In this document: positions 1 to 10,965 of the stretch, one piece after another | Layout: every line of letters starts with the position of its first letter | Numbering within the stretch: the first letter of the stretch is position 1 | Source of the DNA: Isoetes taiwanensis | Lineage: Eukaryota; Streptophyta; Lycopodiopsida; Isoetales; Isoetaceae | NCBI GenBank assembly: GCA_021234155.1 | Contig: JAJEKV010000046.1 | Location: forward strand, 1,726,298 to 1,790,297 | Direction of reading: 5' to 3' | Length of the DNA: 64,000 bases | Translations under genes and position numbers: made by a program | Notes under the pieces: model-generated | Databases searched by the model: none | What the model was told of the DNA's origin: nothing | Seen by the model: the letters and a program-made list of their open reading frames with translations, nothing else

Positions 1-487
1 AGATAGATTTGGATGTGGCTGTGCATTTCTTTGCTGATGTTATGCATGCCCCTACTACTGGAATTGTGTCGGCTATTAGGGTAGGGACTGCACATCCTAC
101 TCATTCTTGCCACCTCTTAATTCGATTCGCAATGTGCTGAGCCACTGTTCAGTATGAAAACCACCTTAAAGACACTAGCTTTTTGGTCCAGTCTTTCATC
201 TGTACAGTTGTGCCAGCGTAAGTACGAACTTTCCAAAGTGAGGGAAGCATGCTAGTACAAAAAATTATAGGGAAGGCATAGTGATTCTAGACGAATGGCC
301 TTCTAACCCTTGGACTGGCTATATCTAGAAAATTTAAGCAGCACAATAGTAGCATTATATTATCACTAGCATCATTTCTATCTATTAATACCTCTTTGCA
401 ATTTTTGGGTTTCATGCCTCTTTTATTGTTTAGGTCCCATGGCCAGTTGGTCTTCGTGGATGTAAAAAATCATAATCCTCTCTATCT
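1..487. other. Intergenic, nothing recognised
   Basis: No coding frame, RNA gene or repeat that I can support. The sequence is mixed-composition intergenic DNA leading into a GC-rich simple-repeat block. Confidence 0.5.
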
Positions 488-590
488 ATCTGTCATGCAT
501 GCGTGCATGCGTGCGTGCGTGCGTGCGTGCTCTGCGTGCGTGCATGCGTGCGTGCGGTGCATGCATGCGTTAAATGCATAAATGCGTGCA

Positions 591-621
<31 letters not shown>

Positions 622-635
622 ATGCGTGCGTGCGA

Positions 636-690
<55 letters not shown>

Positions 691-1353
691 CTCGCGTCGC
701 TCGCTCGCGATGCGTCGCGTGCGCCCGCTCGCGTGCGTGCGTCGCTCGCTCGCGTGCTCGCTCGCTCGCTCGCGTGCGATCGCTCGCTCGCTCGCCGCTC
801 GCTCGCGTGCGTCGCTCGCGTGCGTGCGTGCGTGCGTGCGTGCGCTCGTGCGCTCGCTCGCTCGCGTGCGTGCGCCGCGATGCGTGCGTGCGTGCGTGCG
901 TGCGTGCCCGCGTGCGTGCGTGCGCTCGCTGCGTCGCTGCGTGCGCTCGCTGCGTGCTCGCGTGCGTGCGTGCGCTGCGCTGCGTGCGCTCGCGTGCGCT
1001 GCGATGCGTCGCGTGCGTGCGATGCGCTCGTGCGCTCGCCCGCCTCGCTGCGTGCGTGCGTGCGTGCGTGCGATGCGTGCGTGCGTGCGCTGCCGTGCGT
1101 GCGTGCGTGCTCGCTCGCACGATGCGTGCGATGCGTGCGATGCGTGCGATGCGATGCGATGCCTCGCGTGCGATGCGTGCGTGCGTGCGTGCGCTCGCTC
1201 GCTGCGCTCGTGCGCTCGCTCGCTCGCTCGCTCGCTCGCTCGCCCGCTCGCTCGCTCGTCGCTCGCCGCTCGTCAGCTCGCTCGCTCGCTCACCGCGTGC
1301 TCGTGCGCTGCGTGCGTGCGCTCGCTGCGTGCGTGCGATGCGCTCGCTCGCTC

Positions 1354-1385
<32 letters not shown>

Positions 1386-1676
1386 TCGTGCGTGCGTGCG
1401 TGCGTGCGCTGCGTGCGTGCGCTCGTGCGTGCGTGCGCTCGCTCGCGTGCGTGCGTGCGTGCGTGCGCTGCGTGCGTGCGTGCGTGCGTGCGTGCGATGC
1501 GTGCGTGCGTGCGTGCGTGCAAATGCGTGCGTGCGTGCGCTCGCTCGTGCGTGCGCTCGCTCGCTCGCTCGCGTGCGTGCGTGCTGCGCTGCGCTCGCTC
1601 GCTCGCGTGCGTGCGTGCGTGCGCTGCGTGCGTGCGTGCGCTGCGTGCGTGCGTGCTCGCTCGCGTGCGTCGCTAA
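488..1676. repeat. GC-rich TGCG/CTCG tetranucleotide low-complexity block
   Basis: About 1.2 kb made almost only of TGCG/GTGC and CTCG/GCTC tetranucleotide steps, with occasional interruptions (ATGCG, GCCG). It switches repeatedly between runs of TGCG and runs of CTCG, so it is a mosaic of two related simple repeats rather than one clean microsatellite. Long open frames cross it in nearly every frame (Cys/Val/Arg/Ala-rich on plus, Thr/His/Ala/Arg-rich on minus). They are artefacts of a 4-base repeat without stop codons and are not annotated as genes. The TGCG runs alternate purine and pyrimidine and are extremely CpG-rich. Flanks are AT-normal unique DNA. Confidence 0.9.
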
Positions 1677-1959
1677 ATACGTAAATGCAATGCAATGCAA
1701 TGCTCGTCTATCTATCTACTTACATACCTATAATCTTTTTATAAATCAATAACACAAATCCTAAAGAGGTTTTATATTAAATTCAAAAAGATCTTAGTTC
1801 TGAACATGTGAAAATTATGTTTAATATTAGAATTTTAACTTCCATATTTGCCTGCTAGAATATTCAAAAGAATGTGAAAACTCTAATCAAATACAAACTC
1901 TTTGTTTAAAGTCTAAGAAATTGTTGCTTGTTGTTTTCGAAATTCTTTTATATATTTTT

Positions 1960-4181
1960 TACCTATGAGCAGGAATTGGTCTGTGGTCTCCTATTGTCTC
2001 TCGGATAAAAAGAAATTGTCTAATTATGGCGGTTGTTTATCTTTAGGCGGGAGAACTATTATTACTAACTTCTGTTATTGCCGGCTCCCATATTTACTTC
2101 TCTTGACCCTTCTTGCTCCAAAATCGTCTATCAGTGACTTGAAAGAATCATTAGAAATTTCATTTGGGGCAAGCATCATATGAGTCTGTGGAAATCCATT
2201 GCTAAGTAAAACTCAAGGTGGTCTTGGATGTAGAATCTTCTTTATCGGGGGTTATGCTCTAAATTTGGTAAATATATCGGATATCTCTCTTTCATGGCTA
2301 TAATCCGGCCTCTATCTTTATCAAATCTTGGGCGTCGGCGACCATATTAAAAGTCATCCATCTCTTGTGCACCAATTACCCTCTTGACTTTTTACAACTT
2401 ACAACACGGGTGCAAATTCATCCCCTCGATGAAACATAATCACGGCTTGGAATTGGTCTCACAAATCTTTCAACCATGTGGATCTTCATAAATGTCACCT
2501 TAGCTCTTCTATCTTACGGAACCCTATGCTATCTAGGGACAACTCATCTCCTCTTCTTTGTTATTCACCCGGGATTTATAAAAGTGGAGTAATCATAATA
2601 TCCTCACCTTAGGTGATGCGAGAGCGAGAACCGCGGTGGATTACTTGGGTGCCTTGGGGCAAAAATAAGGGAACCTCTTCGGGGGAATCTTTTTAAGCAT
2701 ATCATTCAATCTCTCGGTAATCATAACTTGGAGGCATGCTCAAACTCTAATATTATTTTGGATTCTAAATAATAAGGCAGTTTACAAAGTCTCCAGCATT
2801 TACAAATTTTTAAATAAGCCTGCTACAGCCTCAAAAGCTAAAACTTTTTGGAATATCTCTGAGAATCCGAGCTGAAACTTTTAGAGTGTGTGGAATTCCA
2901 AGCTAGCTCCCAAGATTGAATATTTTATCTGGTTATTGGCTAATGGTAGTGTTCCTAATCTTCTCTCTATTGCTAGACATCAAGCCAGGAATGCTGCTCC
3001 TATAAATGCCCATTGTCCTCTTCAATGCAATCAAATGGAAGACATGTTACACATTTTTATCGTCCTAAAATTTGAACTCTTTATGGAATTGGTTTCAATA
3101 CCATTTTGCCATACCAAGCCTACTTCCATCTTTGAACTTTCTTTCAAATAATGATGCTTTCTTAAATTCCTTATCCTTCACTATTCTATGGAATATTTGG
3201 AAACGAGAAAATAGATGTCTTCATGGCAAATATTACGTCTCTTGCACTTGGATTAAGTTACACATTATTTTATGATCTCGAATTGGCAACCACTTGTAAT
3301 ATAAGCGGTAAAAACAAGCATTTTGAAGGCGGGTGGAGCAACTTGGGTGTATTCTATGGTTCTTTTAATCTTTTTCGATTAAATTGTCATGATGAATTCA
3401 CTAACAACGCGATTTCTTGTCCATGGATTATATGAACAACCTCGGATCGACCTTAGAAGAAATTCGATTCATGTGGAGCGACTTCTTGATCAAGAATAGT
3501 TTATTACGAAGGCCTTTGGGCGGGAATTGTTAAGGCGGGGACTGATGTGGACATTCTAGACATACGGAGAGGAGATTATTTGGACAATTGAGTTCTGCGA
3601 GGCACCTACCTTATGCATGAGTTGTGGTGGTTCCTAGGCAGATTTGGCGGACAACATGGTGAGCATCAATTTGATTACTATAGGGCTGCTATTATTACCA
3701 CGGGGAGTATGGGTGATGCATATGGAACTCTTATACCACGAGGGGCAACAACATACTCGATACTTTGATTGAGAGGCGGGGGGGAAATAATCACATCATG
3801 ATTATCAACCGGACTACCCTTCCTTTTTCCAATACATTGACTCATATCATTTTTTAATTTCCACATCCTATCATTTTTCTTAAATTCACATTTTGACTCC
3901 GGATTTTCCTCTCGAGTTGCTATCTTCCTGGCCAATACTATTATGTTTTTGGCTGTCAGCTGGTCATTCATGGACATTACAACATGGTATCTTAATCATG
4001 TTCCAGCTTCCAGACTTCGGGACCTTAGATCTAAGTTGGTTTTTAATTTACCATTGTATTCACTGCTACTTATATTTTCATTGTCATACTACTATAGTGA
4101 CAATGATTTCCTTTGTATCTTTTTTACATAATTAATGGAAAAAACTTCATTCTCTCTCAAAAAAAAAAAAAAAAAAAAAAG
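1960..4181 (+). mobile_element. L1-type LINE, 5'-truncated 3' end with poly-A tail
   Basis: A degraded non-LTR retrotransposon 3' part on the plus strand. Around 1965-2180 the translation resembles the C-terminal thumb of plant L1 reverse transcriptases (LSLGGRTIITN, like the family's LSLAGR..LI). Around 2888-3150 there is a zf-RVT-like segment: W.SKLAPKIEYFIWLL, then a Cys pair and an ED.LH motif, then F.ILWNIWKREN at 3180-3215, a typical L1 tail. The copy ends in an A21 run at 4160-4181. Frames are broken by shifts and stops, so it is a dead copy. The 5' end, including endonuclease and most of RT, is missing. Family identity is from motif recognition; the exact 5' boundary is uncertain. Confidence 0.75.
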
Positions 4182-4207
4182 TAAGCAATTCACTTTCTTC
4201 AATATTG

Positions 4208-4400
4208 CAACTAAATTTCTTGCGGTTTCTTGATTTGTCAATAGCAAATAGATTTTCAAATTCTTGCACTGATCTGAGTAGAAAATGGATTGCTAGGACA
4301 ATCTTGCAGCTAAATTTCTTACATTTTTATGATTCCATGTTTCCTATTACATTTTTTCAAAATCTTGCTCTGATCTGCATAGGGACGGATTGCTATGGCA
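4208..4400. repeat. Imperfect ~100-bp tandem duplication
   Basis: Two diverged copies of a roughly 100-bp unit. One starts at GCAACTAAATTTCTTG (4208), the next at GCAGCTAAATTTCTTAC (about 4307). Both continue into CTTGC-CTGATCTG and GGATTGCTA. The duplication abuts the LINE poly-A and the glycosyltransferase pseudogene. Confidence 0.55.
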
Positions 4401-4544
4401 GGAAAGAATTACTGTAAGTTTTTTTCCACGGCAAATGAAGCCAATTTCTTGTTCTATTCCGTCTGTATTTGAGGCGGGTTCTTTCCCCTGTTTTTTTTCC
4501 TCTATTTACGACTATTGGGGACGAAGCAATGGGGTTGAACTAAG

Positions 4545-6435
4545 AAATATGTCATTCGATAGACAGGCGCGTTCTTGCCCGGATTATTTTAAATGGATCC
4601 ATGAAGATCTTGCTCCATAGCAACAAACAGGAATTTCTCGCGATGATATATCTGCATTTCGTGGCACTGCTTATTTCGAGTTTCTATAATACACGGTATT
4701 CTTTACTCCAAAATGGACGAAGCACGTTACCAAACCAGATTTATGTTTACTCTTTGGGAACTCTGTATGTATCATCCGGGAAGTGGTTTTAGGACAAAGC
4801 GAGTGGTTAATAATCAGGACATCCGTTATCAGCCCGGGGTGGTTAATCCGGACATCAATATCAACCAAGTGGTTAATCCGGACAAAAGTGGTTAATCGGA
4901 CAAAAAACCAAAGCGTAGAAGCTGGGGCGGGGCAAAATTTTGATTAGATCGCTCTTTGCTTTCAGGTCGGGCGGTTTGATCTGCTTTAAAAAGCCTCTTT
5001 TATGCTAGATTGATGAAGAGAGGAAGAGATTTGAGGCGAAATAGAGCAGAATCGATCAAAAAAGGGCAAAAACAGTTGGTTTTGGGCTTACCTTCTTGTG
5101 ATTCTTAGTGGTGATAATGGGTGTCCGGATTAACCACATCCCAGATGATATATACGGCCTTCTTGCTCTTTGGGGATTGTCGCTCTTAATTGATAGATAT
5201 CCAGGATTAATACCTGATCTTGATGCAATTTTTAGCTGTGATGATGCTCCAAAGCTTTCAAGATCAATTGAGAAGCATTTATGACTTGCTAAGAACTCCC
5301 CTATTTAGTCATTGTAGCAGAAGAGACGCCCTTGATATTCCTTTTTGGATTGGAGCTTTTGGGGCTCGTAGGAATACCACTATGAACATTCCTTTTTTTG
5401 AATTTTCCGTTTGCTATGGTTTGACAGACATTTTGCTTGTCTTGAATCAAGCCTGAAGTGAATATGGATAATTGGGATAGATTGAGCTCTAATATATACA
5501 ATGTTTCTGCAAATCTTGATTGGTTTAAAGCAAATCAAGTTGCACATTTCAGAGGCAATCTTGATATGGGGCTATGGGTCCGGTCACAACTGAAGAATTG
5601 CAAACCTGATCATGCAAAAATAGAGGTGCAGGTAAATATTTATTCCAGATTTCAACCAAGTTTACAGTAAATCCACTAGTTTGTAGCTTAACTTTTTGCA
5701 TTTAGAATTGGCATGCCAATCAGTGTCGATATAGGTGAAAATTAAACAGACTTATTTTCTACCTTTTCTATTTCTTTTGTGAGTAACTTTTATTTGTTGG
5801 TGCAGATATAAAATTTATACGGAAGGCATATCTTGGTCTGTGGGCCTCAAAAATATTTTAGCTTGTGGGTCACCTATATTATTCATCAAATCTGAGTTTT
5901 ATGCATTCTTTCAACGGGGTTATTGCCTCTGGTTCATTACGTGCCTATCAACTCTGAAGATGTTTGCACATCTTTAGAAACAATAGTCAAATGGGGAAAT
6001 GATCATCCGGATGAAGTAAGGAAAACATGCCTTCCCCAGTTTGTAATTTTAACTTTGAAATTGATACTAATGTCTTCTCATGATGCAGGCTTGAATAGTA
6101 GGAAAAAGAGGTTTGGAATTAAAAAAAAAAAAGGTTTAAGCACCAACAATGTCTATGAGTACATGTTGCATCTATTGAGGGGATATGCAGCATTACAAAG
6201 ATTTCAACCTATTGTGCCTTCTGGATCTATGTTGGTGAAGCCTGGTACTATATTATGTCTTGTTACTCCAAGAGAGCAAGAATTTATGAAGCAATCATTA
6301 CAAGACAATCTGAATGTTCCTGAACCATATTTCATGCCTCCACCCGACTCCCAAATATTAGTCAATACCATTGCTAGGGAAGGAATGATCAAAGAAAAGA
6401 AAATTCAAGATTGGGATGACATTGTACATCAATAA
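4545..6435 (+). pseudogene. Glycosyltransferase family 90 (CAP10/rumi-like O-glucosyltransferase) pseudogene
   Basis: Fragments match plant GT90 (DUF821, CAP10-like) proteins in order. SCPDYFKWIHEDLAP lies near 4570-4620 and YQTRFMFTLWE near 4725-4760. ALWGLSLLIDRYPG followed by IPDLDAIFSCDDAP lies at 5165-5260. IYTEGISWSVG...ILACGSP lies at 5815-5875, and a C-terminal block runs from 5915 to 6435 with NVYEYMLHLLRGYA and YFMPPP. Family members act in the secretory pathway as UDP-sugar-dependent transferases. Here the conserved PW after HEDLA reads P-TAG, frames shift at least three times (for example near 4690 and near 5910 at the run CGGGGTT), and a MITE splits the gene at 4778-5142. The last block is still open for about 170 codons. 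I see no way to make an intact protein. Exon limits are uncertain. Confidence 0.8.
4778..5142. mobile_element. MITE-like insertion inside the GT90 pseudogene
   Basis: The ends form an inverted repeat: GGGAAGTGGTTTTAGGACA at 4778 against the complement of TGTCCGGATTAACCACATCCC ending at 5142. The left part carries four further subterminal copies of a GTGGTTAAT(CC)GGACA motif between 4800 and 4905. No coding capacity. It lies exactly between two collinear glycosyltransferase blocks. I could not find a convincing target-site duplication, so the superfamily is unassigned; subterminal repeats suggest a hAT- or CACTA-type non-autonomous element. Confidence 0.65.
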
Positions 6436-6439
6436 GGGA

Positions 6440-7088
6440 CATAGAAAACATTCTTTATTGAAGGTGATGGTAGGGAGGGTGATTGTTACTACTAAAAGCT
6501 ATATACATCAAGGAGACGTTACTTGTTTTTACACTATGGTCATGTAAGAGTGTAGACAATGTACTCATTGTATGACATAAATGGAAGCTCCATAGCCCTG
6601 TAAGGTTGAAAAGGCTGAGCCAAAGTTGATAATAGAACAAACCAAATCAAATTTGAAGTCATCGTCTTGTCCAATCTATTACAATGAAGTTGGGATACCT
6701 AAATGGGATTTACATGCTAGAGTCACATGACTTGATGCTTCTTTATTGGTTTGACGAATAAGGTTCTTGAAGCTAAAGTTGTCACATTTGAAGTGTTGAT
6801 ATATTTAAGGGAAACATCCAAATGTTTAACCTTCCCCTTCATGAAAAGTGAGACTTATCCACTAGCAGTAGAATCATTTAAAGCGGAGTTTGGAATCATC
6901 ATGCCCTTTATGAAACTTATAGATTGGAGAGACTTATCCAGTAGTGGCAGTACATGGTTGAGGATAGTGTCATGATGCAACATAATAGAATATAACATAA
7001 CATCATAGAGTACAACATAATAGAGCACAACATGATGCTGCTGCTAAGCGCTTGCTACAGCTGCGCCGTCCAAATCGTCCACTGGCAT
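6440..7088. other. Intergenic, short ATAATAGA-type repeats near the end
   Basis: No gene recognised. At about 6978-7032 there are four imperfect copies of an ACATAATAGAGTA-like unit. The rest is unremarkable. Confidence 0.45.
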
Positions 7089-7445
7089 CTATATGGTAGT
7101 TGGAGAAAACACTAGTAAGTTGAATTGAAGCGATATTAAAAAAAATAGTGTATACCAAGTTCTTGGCGCTGCTTTGACAACTCCAACATGGAGCCTCCAA
7201 TGGGAACTCCTCCCTCTGGATAGCCAATCAAGATGGATAACATGTGGTACATGCGAACATTCATGTTGCGTTGCAGAACCTGCACTTTCAGAATTCGTCA
7301 TTGCACCTCTGTCAAGTTGTGGTGTCGCAATGCAAGTGAGAGAACATCCTAGCATGCTTCTGCCATTTGCCATCCCAATGTCCTCCAATGGCAAGAGTGC
7401 AAGGGCAAGAGGAGCATAGGCCTTCAGAAATTTTTGATCAGATGT

Positions 7446-7900
7446 AGAAACCCTTCCTATTTTCCCCCGTTGGTAAAAACCCTTCCTATTTTCGTCATGG
7501 CATTGGAAAATAGGAAGGGTTTTCATATGAATTAAATTTTGAATTCTCGGGTGACGTGCATATTTATGAGCGTGCCCCATTAATGAGCGGCGTCCGTCTA
7601 CAAAAGCATGGTCCATTGAAAAGCGTGAATATTATAAATATTAAAAAAAGGGGATGGAAACCCTTCCCATTTTCCGTGGAAACACTTCCGGTTTTCAAAA
7701 CGAGAAACCCTTCCCATTTTTCATGGAAACCCTTCCTAATTTCCGTGGAAACCCTTGGAATTTAGGAAGGGTTTCCACGAAAATAAAGAAGGGTGGTTTT
7801 AATGAAAGCTGGAAAGGTTTCCATGGAAAATAGAAAGGGTTTCGATAGAAATTTGGATGGGTTTCCACAGAAAATAGAGACGGCTTTCCATGGGAAACCA
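7446..7900. repeat. Fold-back array of AAACCCTTCC(C/T)ATTTTC repeats
   Basis: About a dozen copies of a unit close to GGAAACCCTTCC(C/T)ATTTTC occur in both orientations. At 7476-7523 two copies form an 18-bp perfect stem (AAAACCCTTCCTATTTTC against its complement) with an 11-nt loop. At 7655-7770 the copies run forward, and at 7770-7900 they run in reverse complement, giving a second, larger imperfect fold-back. Units contain AAACCCT, the plant telomere heptamer, but are interrupted by TTCC/ATTTTC and are not telomeric arrays. A 175-codon open frame crosses the region on the minus strand; I do not recognise it and do not annotate it. Confidence 0.75.
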
Positions 7901-8736
7901 ACCCAAATCGGGCATACCAGTAAAATCCTATATCATATTTGCCTTCAAAGGCAAGCAAAGGCACAAATCCGAAGGTACATATTGCCACATTCATCCACGC
8001 AAAAAATTGCATTTACAAATTAAACGTTGAAAACAGAAATTACTTTTTGAAAAAAAAAGGAAAAAAATGATACCCGATTATATATGTTTAGATAATGGTC
8101 TTGTTCCCTTAGTTAACCTAAACCGATTTAATGGAGCATTTAAAAATCACCACTATGGTTAAAACCATGTTTAACAAGGGAATCTAAACTAGGCCTAGAC
8201 CTTAGAATTCAACATGCCTTTAAATAAACACGATGTCGTTAGGATTGTTGTACTAGAGCAAAAAACAAAGAAAGTTACGAACGAAAAAATTGAAGAACAT
8301 AAACCACCAGTAGTAAGAAGCTTCTGTTTATTATGATGATATTTCAGGCGGTGCTTTTGCCAGTGCTTCATCTCTGCTCATCACTCTCTCCTCTCTGCTT
8401 CATCGCCAAGCACAAATCAGTTAGGTCCTATGTAGAGAATCGCAGATCTGGCGTACAATTTTGGCATGTTTTATGCATCGATTTGGAGTTCTAAATCTAT
8501 AAACAGGTACTGATGCATCACTCAGACAGGTTAAGGTGGTAAAATACGCAGGCAAAAAACAGGGAAAGGGGTTTAATCTATGAAAGATTGTAGATAACAA
8601 TAAAGATCACAGATCTTAGGATTCGCCTGGCCTTTCCTTATTGCATCATTTAATCGTCAGCAGTCGAGATACACACAAGCATTGACAACAGAAAAAATCA
8701 TTAACAGGAATAAACTCTCAGAAATCCAACTAAATC
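7901..8736. other. Intergenic, nothing recognised
   Basis: AT-rich DNA with no supported coding frame or repeat boundary. Confidence 0.45.
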
Positions 8737-9132
8737 CTATGAACTTTGAAACTCTGCTTCTATATAATGCCTAAGAGGGGCTAGAAGTTTATGTCTTCCA
8801 CCAATCCTATTTAAAACATCCCCAATCTGTAAAAGAGCCTTCCAATTGATATTTTCATGATACTTTAAGACAGATGGTCTTGCTTTTTGGATCTCTTCTC
8901 GCAGCGATGAGATCTTGGATTCCAATGCCACAACAATTTCTGCCTAGATGCCATTCAAATCATCTAATTTGGCAGGTAACTTTCTCTCCATGACGCCATT
9001 CGGATTGTCAATCTCAGCTTTCAACATGTCCTCGATATCTTCAAGCCATGCCAGAACCTGATCATTGAAATCAGCTGCATGCCTCTTTCTATATTTTCTT
9101 GCACTTGCTTTTGGGGCCATAGTCTGCAACAT
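8737..9132 (-). pseudogene. Unidentified 131-codon frame with one internal TAG
   Basis: One minus-strand frame runs from ATG-like starts at 9132 (MLQTMAPKASARKYRKRH) to a stop at 8737. It is interrupted by a single in-frame TAG at about 8944 (DLNGI-stop-AEIVVALESK). The part after the stop continues in the same frame for 68 codons. The first part is basic then acidic; the second (ALESKISSLREEIQKA) could form a short coiled coil. I do not recognise the family. It could be a relic of an L1 ORF1 or coiled-coil protein, or a host gene exon. Only the long shared frame supports it. Confidence 0.35.
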
Positions 9133-9299
9133 GATGCACTAGAAAAGGATAAATGCTAGGGAAAGAAAGGGTGATGATTAGAAAAGGGCAACACCATAGG
9201 AAGAAGGAAGGGATATGCAATGAGAGCTGATGAGGAAGAAGAGACGTGAAAGAACATAAATAGGGCTAGAAGGACAAAGGATAAAATAACCAAGTGTTA

Positions 9300-9362
9300 A
9301 CTACCTCCGTAGTTCTAGATCTTTGTTTTCCTTCGTAGTTCTAGAACTTTGTTTTCCTTCTA
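9300..9362. repeat. Short tandem duplication (CCGTAGTTCTAGA...)
   Basis: Two adjacent copies of a 29-30 bp unit, TCCGTAGTTCTAGATCTTTG and TTCGTAGTTCTAGAACTTTG, each followed by TTTTCCTT. The surrounding 9140-9890 has no gene I can support. Confidence 0.6.
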
Positions 9363-9889
9363 TTTGATGAAACAAAGGAAAACATCATTTAACCCTACCT
9401 ATCGAGCATGGTTAGGGTTGTTAAATCTGGAGTTCTCATGTAGCACAAGTCTCTAACAGCAGTCCAGAGGATGCCACAGGTTGCCATGGTAATTCAGAGG
9501 AGGATATTGCGACGTCAATACCAGGTTTCTTGCATAATTTGAATCTCGTTTGAATCTTTTGTACACTCCCTTTTTTTATTTTTATATCTTTTGAATCTCT
9601 GTATATCATGAGTACATTCATTCTCTGAGCGCATTTTTTTTGGAAGCAAATTCTTCTAGGAAAAAAATCCCAACAAGCTTTTCCAATTTGTTTATTTGCC
9701 TGGATTGGATTGGAGCGAGGAAATGGACATTAATGAGGAAGAAGTTAATCTATACAATGTTTTTGATGAGAATTTGGAAATAAAGAATTTTAGAATGTTC
9801 AGAGTATTTGAATAGTGAGCTTTAGATAGTAAGCATGGGAATTTTATTGCAAGAACCATAGACCATATATCCCTAGAACAATTGAATGG

Positions 9890-10965
9890 GTTGTTATAAG
9901 TAAAAAACATAGATTCAAGATAAAAAATAATCACATTAGCTCACTGGGTATATTGGTTAAAGTAGTCTTATCAGGATATTGAGTTATTTCAATAGAGGTT
10001 CAAGTTTTCGTATTTCATATTCTAACATCTTAGGCAAATCCTTATAGAGGTTCGATATTCCCTCAAACCCTTAGGCGAAATTTTATATTTCAAAATCATA
10101 GACGTCTCCAATCATAAATGCCTATAAACGAAACGAGAGGTGCCCAGAGGCCCCAACATACGATCTAGGTCGTAGGATCGACGAATCCGACGACTGTGGT
10201 ATTCGAAGGTGCACCTCATTTAGAATATGTAGGGGTTCCAGAGGGATTTGATATGGATGTAAAAATAACAATTCCTGAAACCATAGACCATATATCCCTA
10301 GAACAATTGAATGGGTTGTTATAAATAAAAAGATAGATTCAAGATAAAAAATAATCACATTAGCTCACTGGGTACATTGGTTAAAGTAGTCTTATCAGGA
10401 CATTGAGTCAGTTATTTTAGTAGAGGTTCAAGTCCCCGTATTTCATATTCTAAAATCTTAGGCAAAGCCGTATAGAGGTTCGATATTCCCTCAAACTCTT
10501 AGGCGAAATCGTATTTTATCTCTCAAAATCATAGGCGTCTCCAATCATAAATGATCTGGGCCGTAGGATCGACGAATCCGACGACTGTGGTACTCCAGGG
10601 TGCATCTCGTTTAGAATATGTAGCAAAATAACAGGGGGTTCCAGGGGGATTTGATAAGGATGTAAAAATAACAATTCATGAAACCATATACCATATATCC
10701 CTAAAACAATTGAATGGGTTGTTATAAAAAAAAACATAGATTCAAAATAAAAAATAATCACATTAACTCACTGGGTACATTGATTAAAGTAGTCTTATTA
10801 GGAACATTGAGTTATTTTGAAGCCCTCGTATTTCATATTCTAAAATCTTAGGCAAAGCCGTATAGAGGTTCGATATTCCCTCAAAACCTTAGGCGAAATC
10901 GTATTTCATATTTCAAAATCATAGGCGCCTCTAATCATAAATGACTATAAGCGAAACGACCGGCT
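9890..10965 (+). repeat. SINE-like tandem array A (three ~400-bp units)
   Basis: Three head-to-tail copies of a unit of about 400-424 bp. Each starts with a tRNA-like RNA polymerase III promoter: box A TAGCTCACTGGGTACATTGG at 10361 (variants at 9937 and 10764), and box B GGTTCAAGTCC at 10425-10435 (degenerate at 9997, missing in the third unit). The body holds the pair ATCTTAGGCAAAGCCGTAT and CCTTAGGCGAAATCGTAT and a GC-richer block GACGAATCCGACGACTGTGG. It ends in an A-rich tail (TTGTTATAAAAAAAACATAG) that leads directly into the next box A. The layout is that of a tRNA-derived SINE, but the tandem arrangement is not typical. The array is cut at 10965 by LINE sequence. Confidence 0.75.

Noticed and set aside
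482-1752. Several open frames of 130-390 codons in all frames across the TGCG/CTCG block
   Set aside because: They are products of a four-base repeat that lacks stop codons; composition is limited to Cys/Val/Arg/Ala/Ser or Thr/His/Ala/Arg/Glu and there is no domain.
7089-7616. 175-codon minus-strand frame
   Set aside because: Crosses the AAACCCTTCC fold-back repeats, has no recognisable domain and no splice or start context that I could support.
7446-7900. Interstitial telomere array
   Set aside because: AAACCCT occurs but never as perfect head-to-tail heptamers; the unit is longer and different.
9690-10760. Minus-strand ~80-codon frames in each SINE-like unit treated as genes
   Set aside because: They recur because the unit recurs; reported as a finding about the repeat, not as separate genes.
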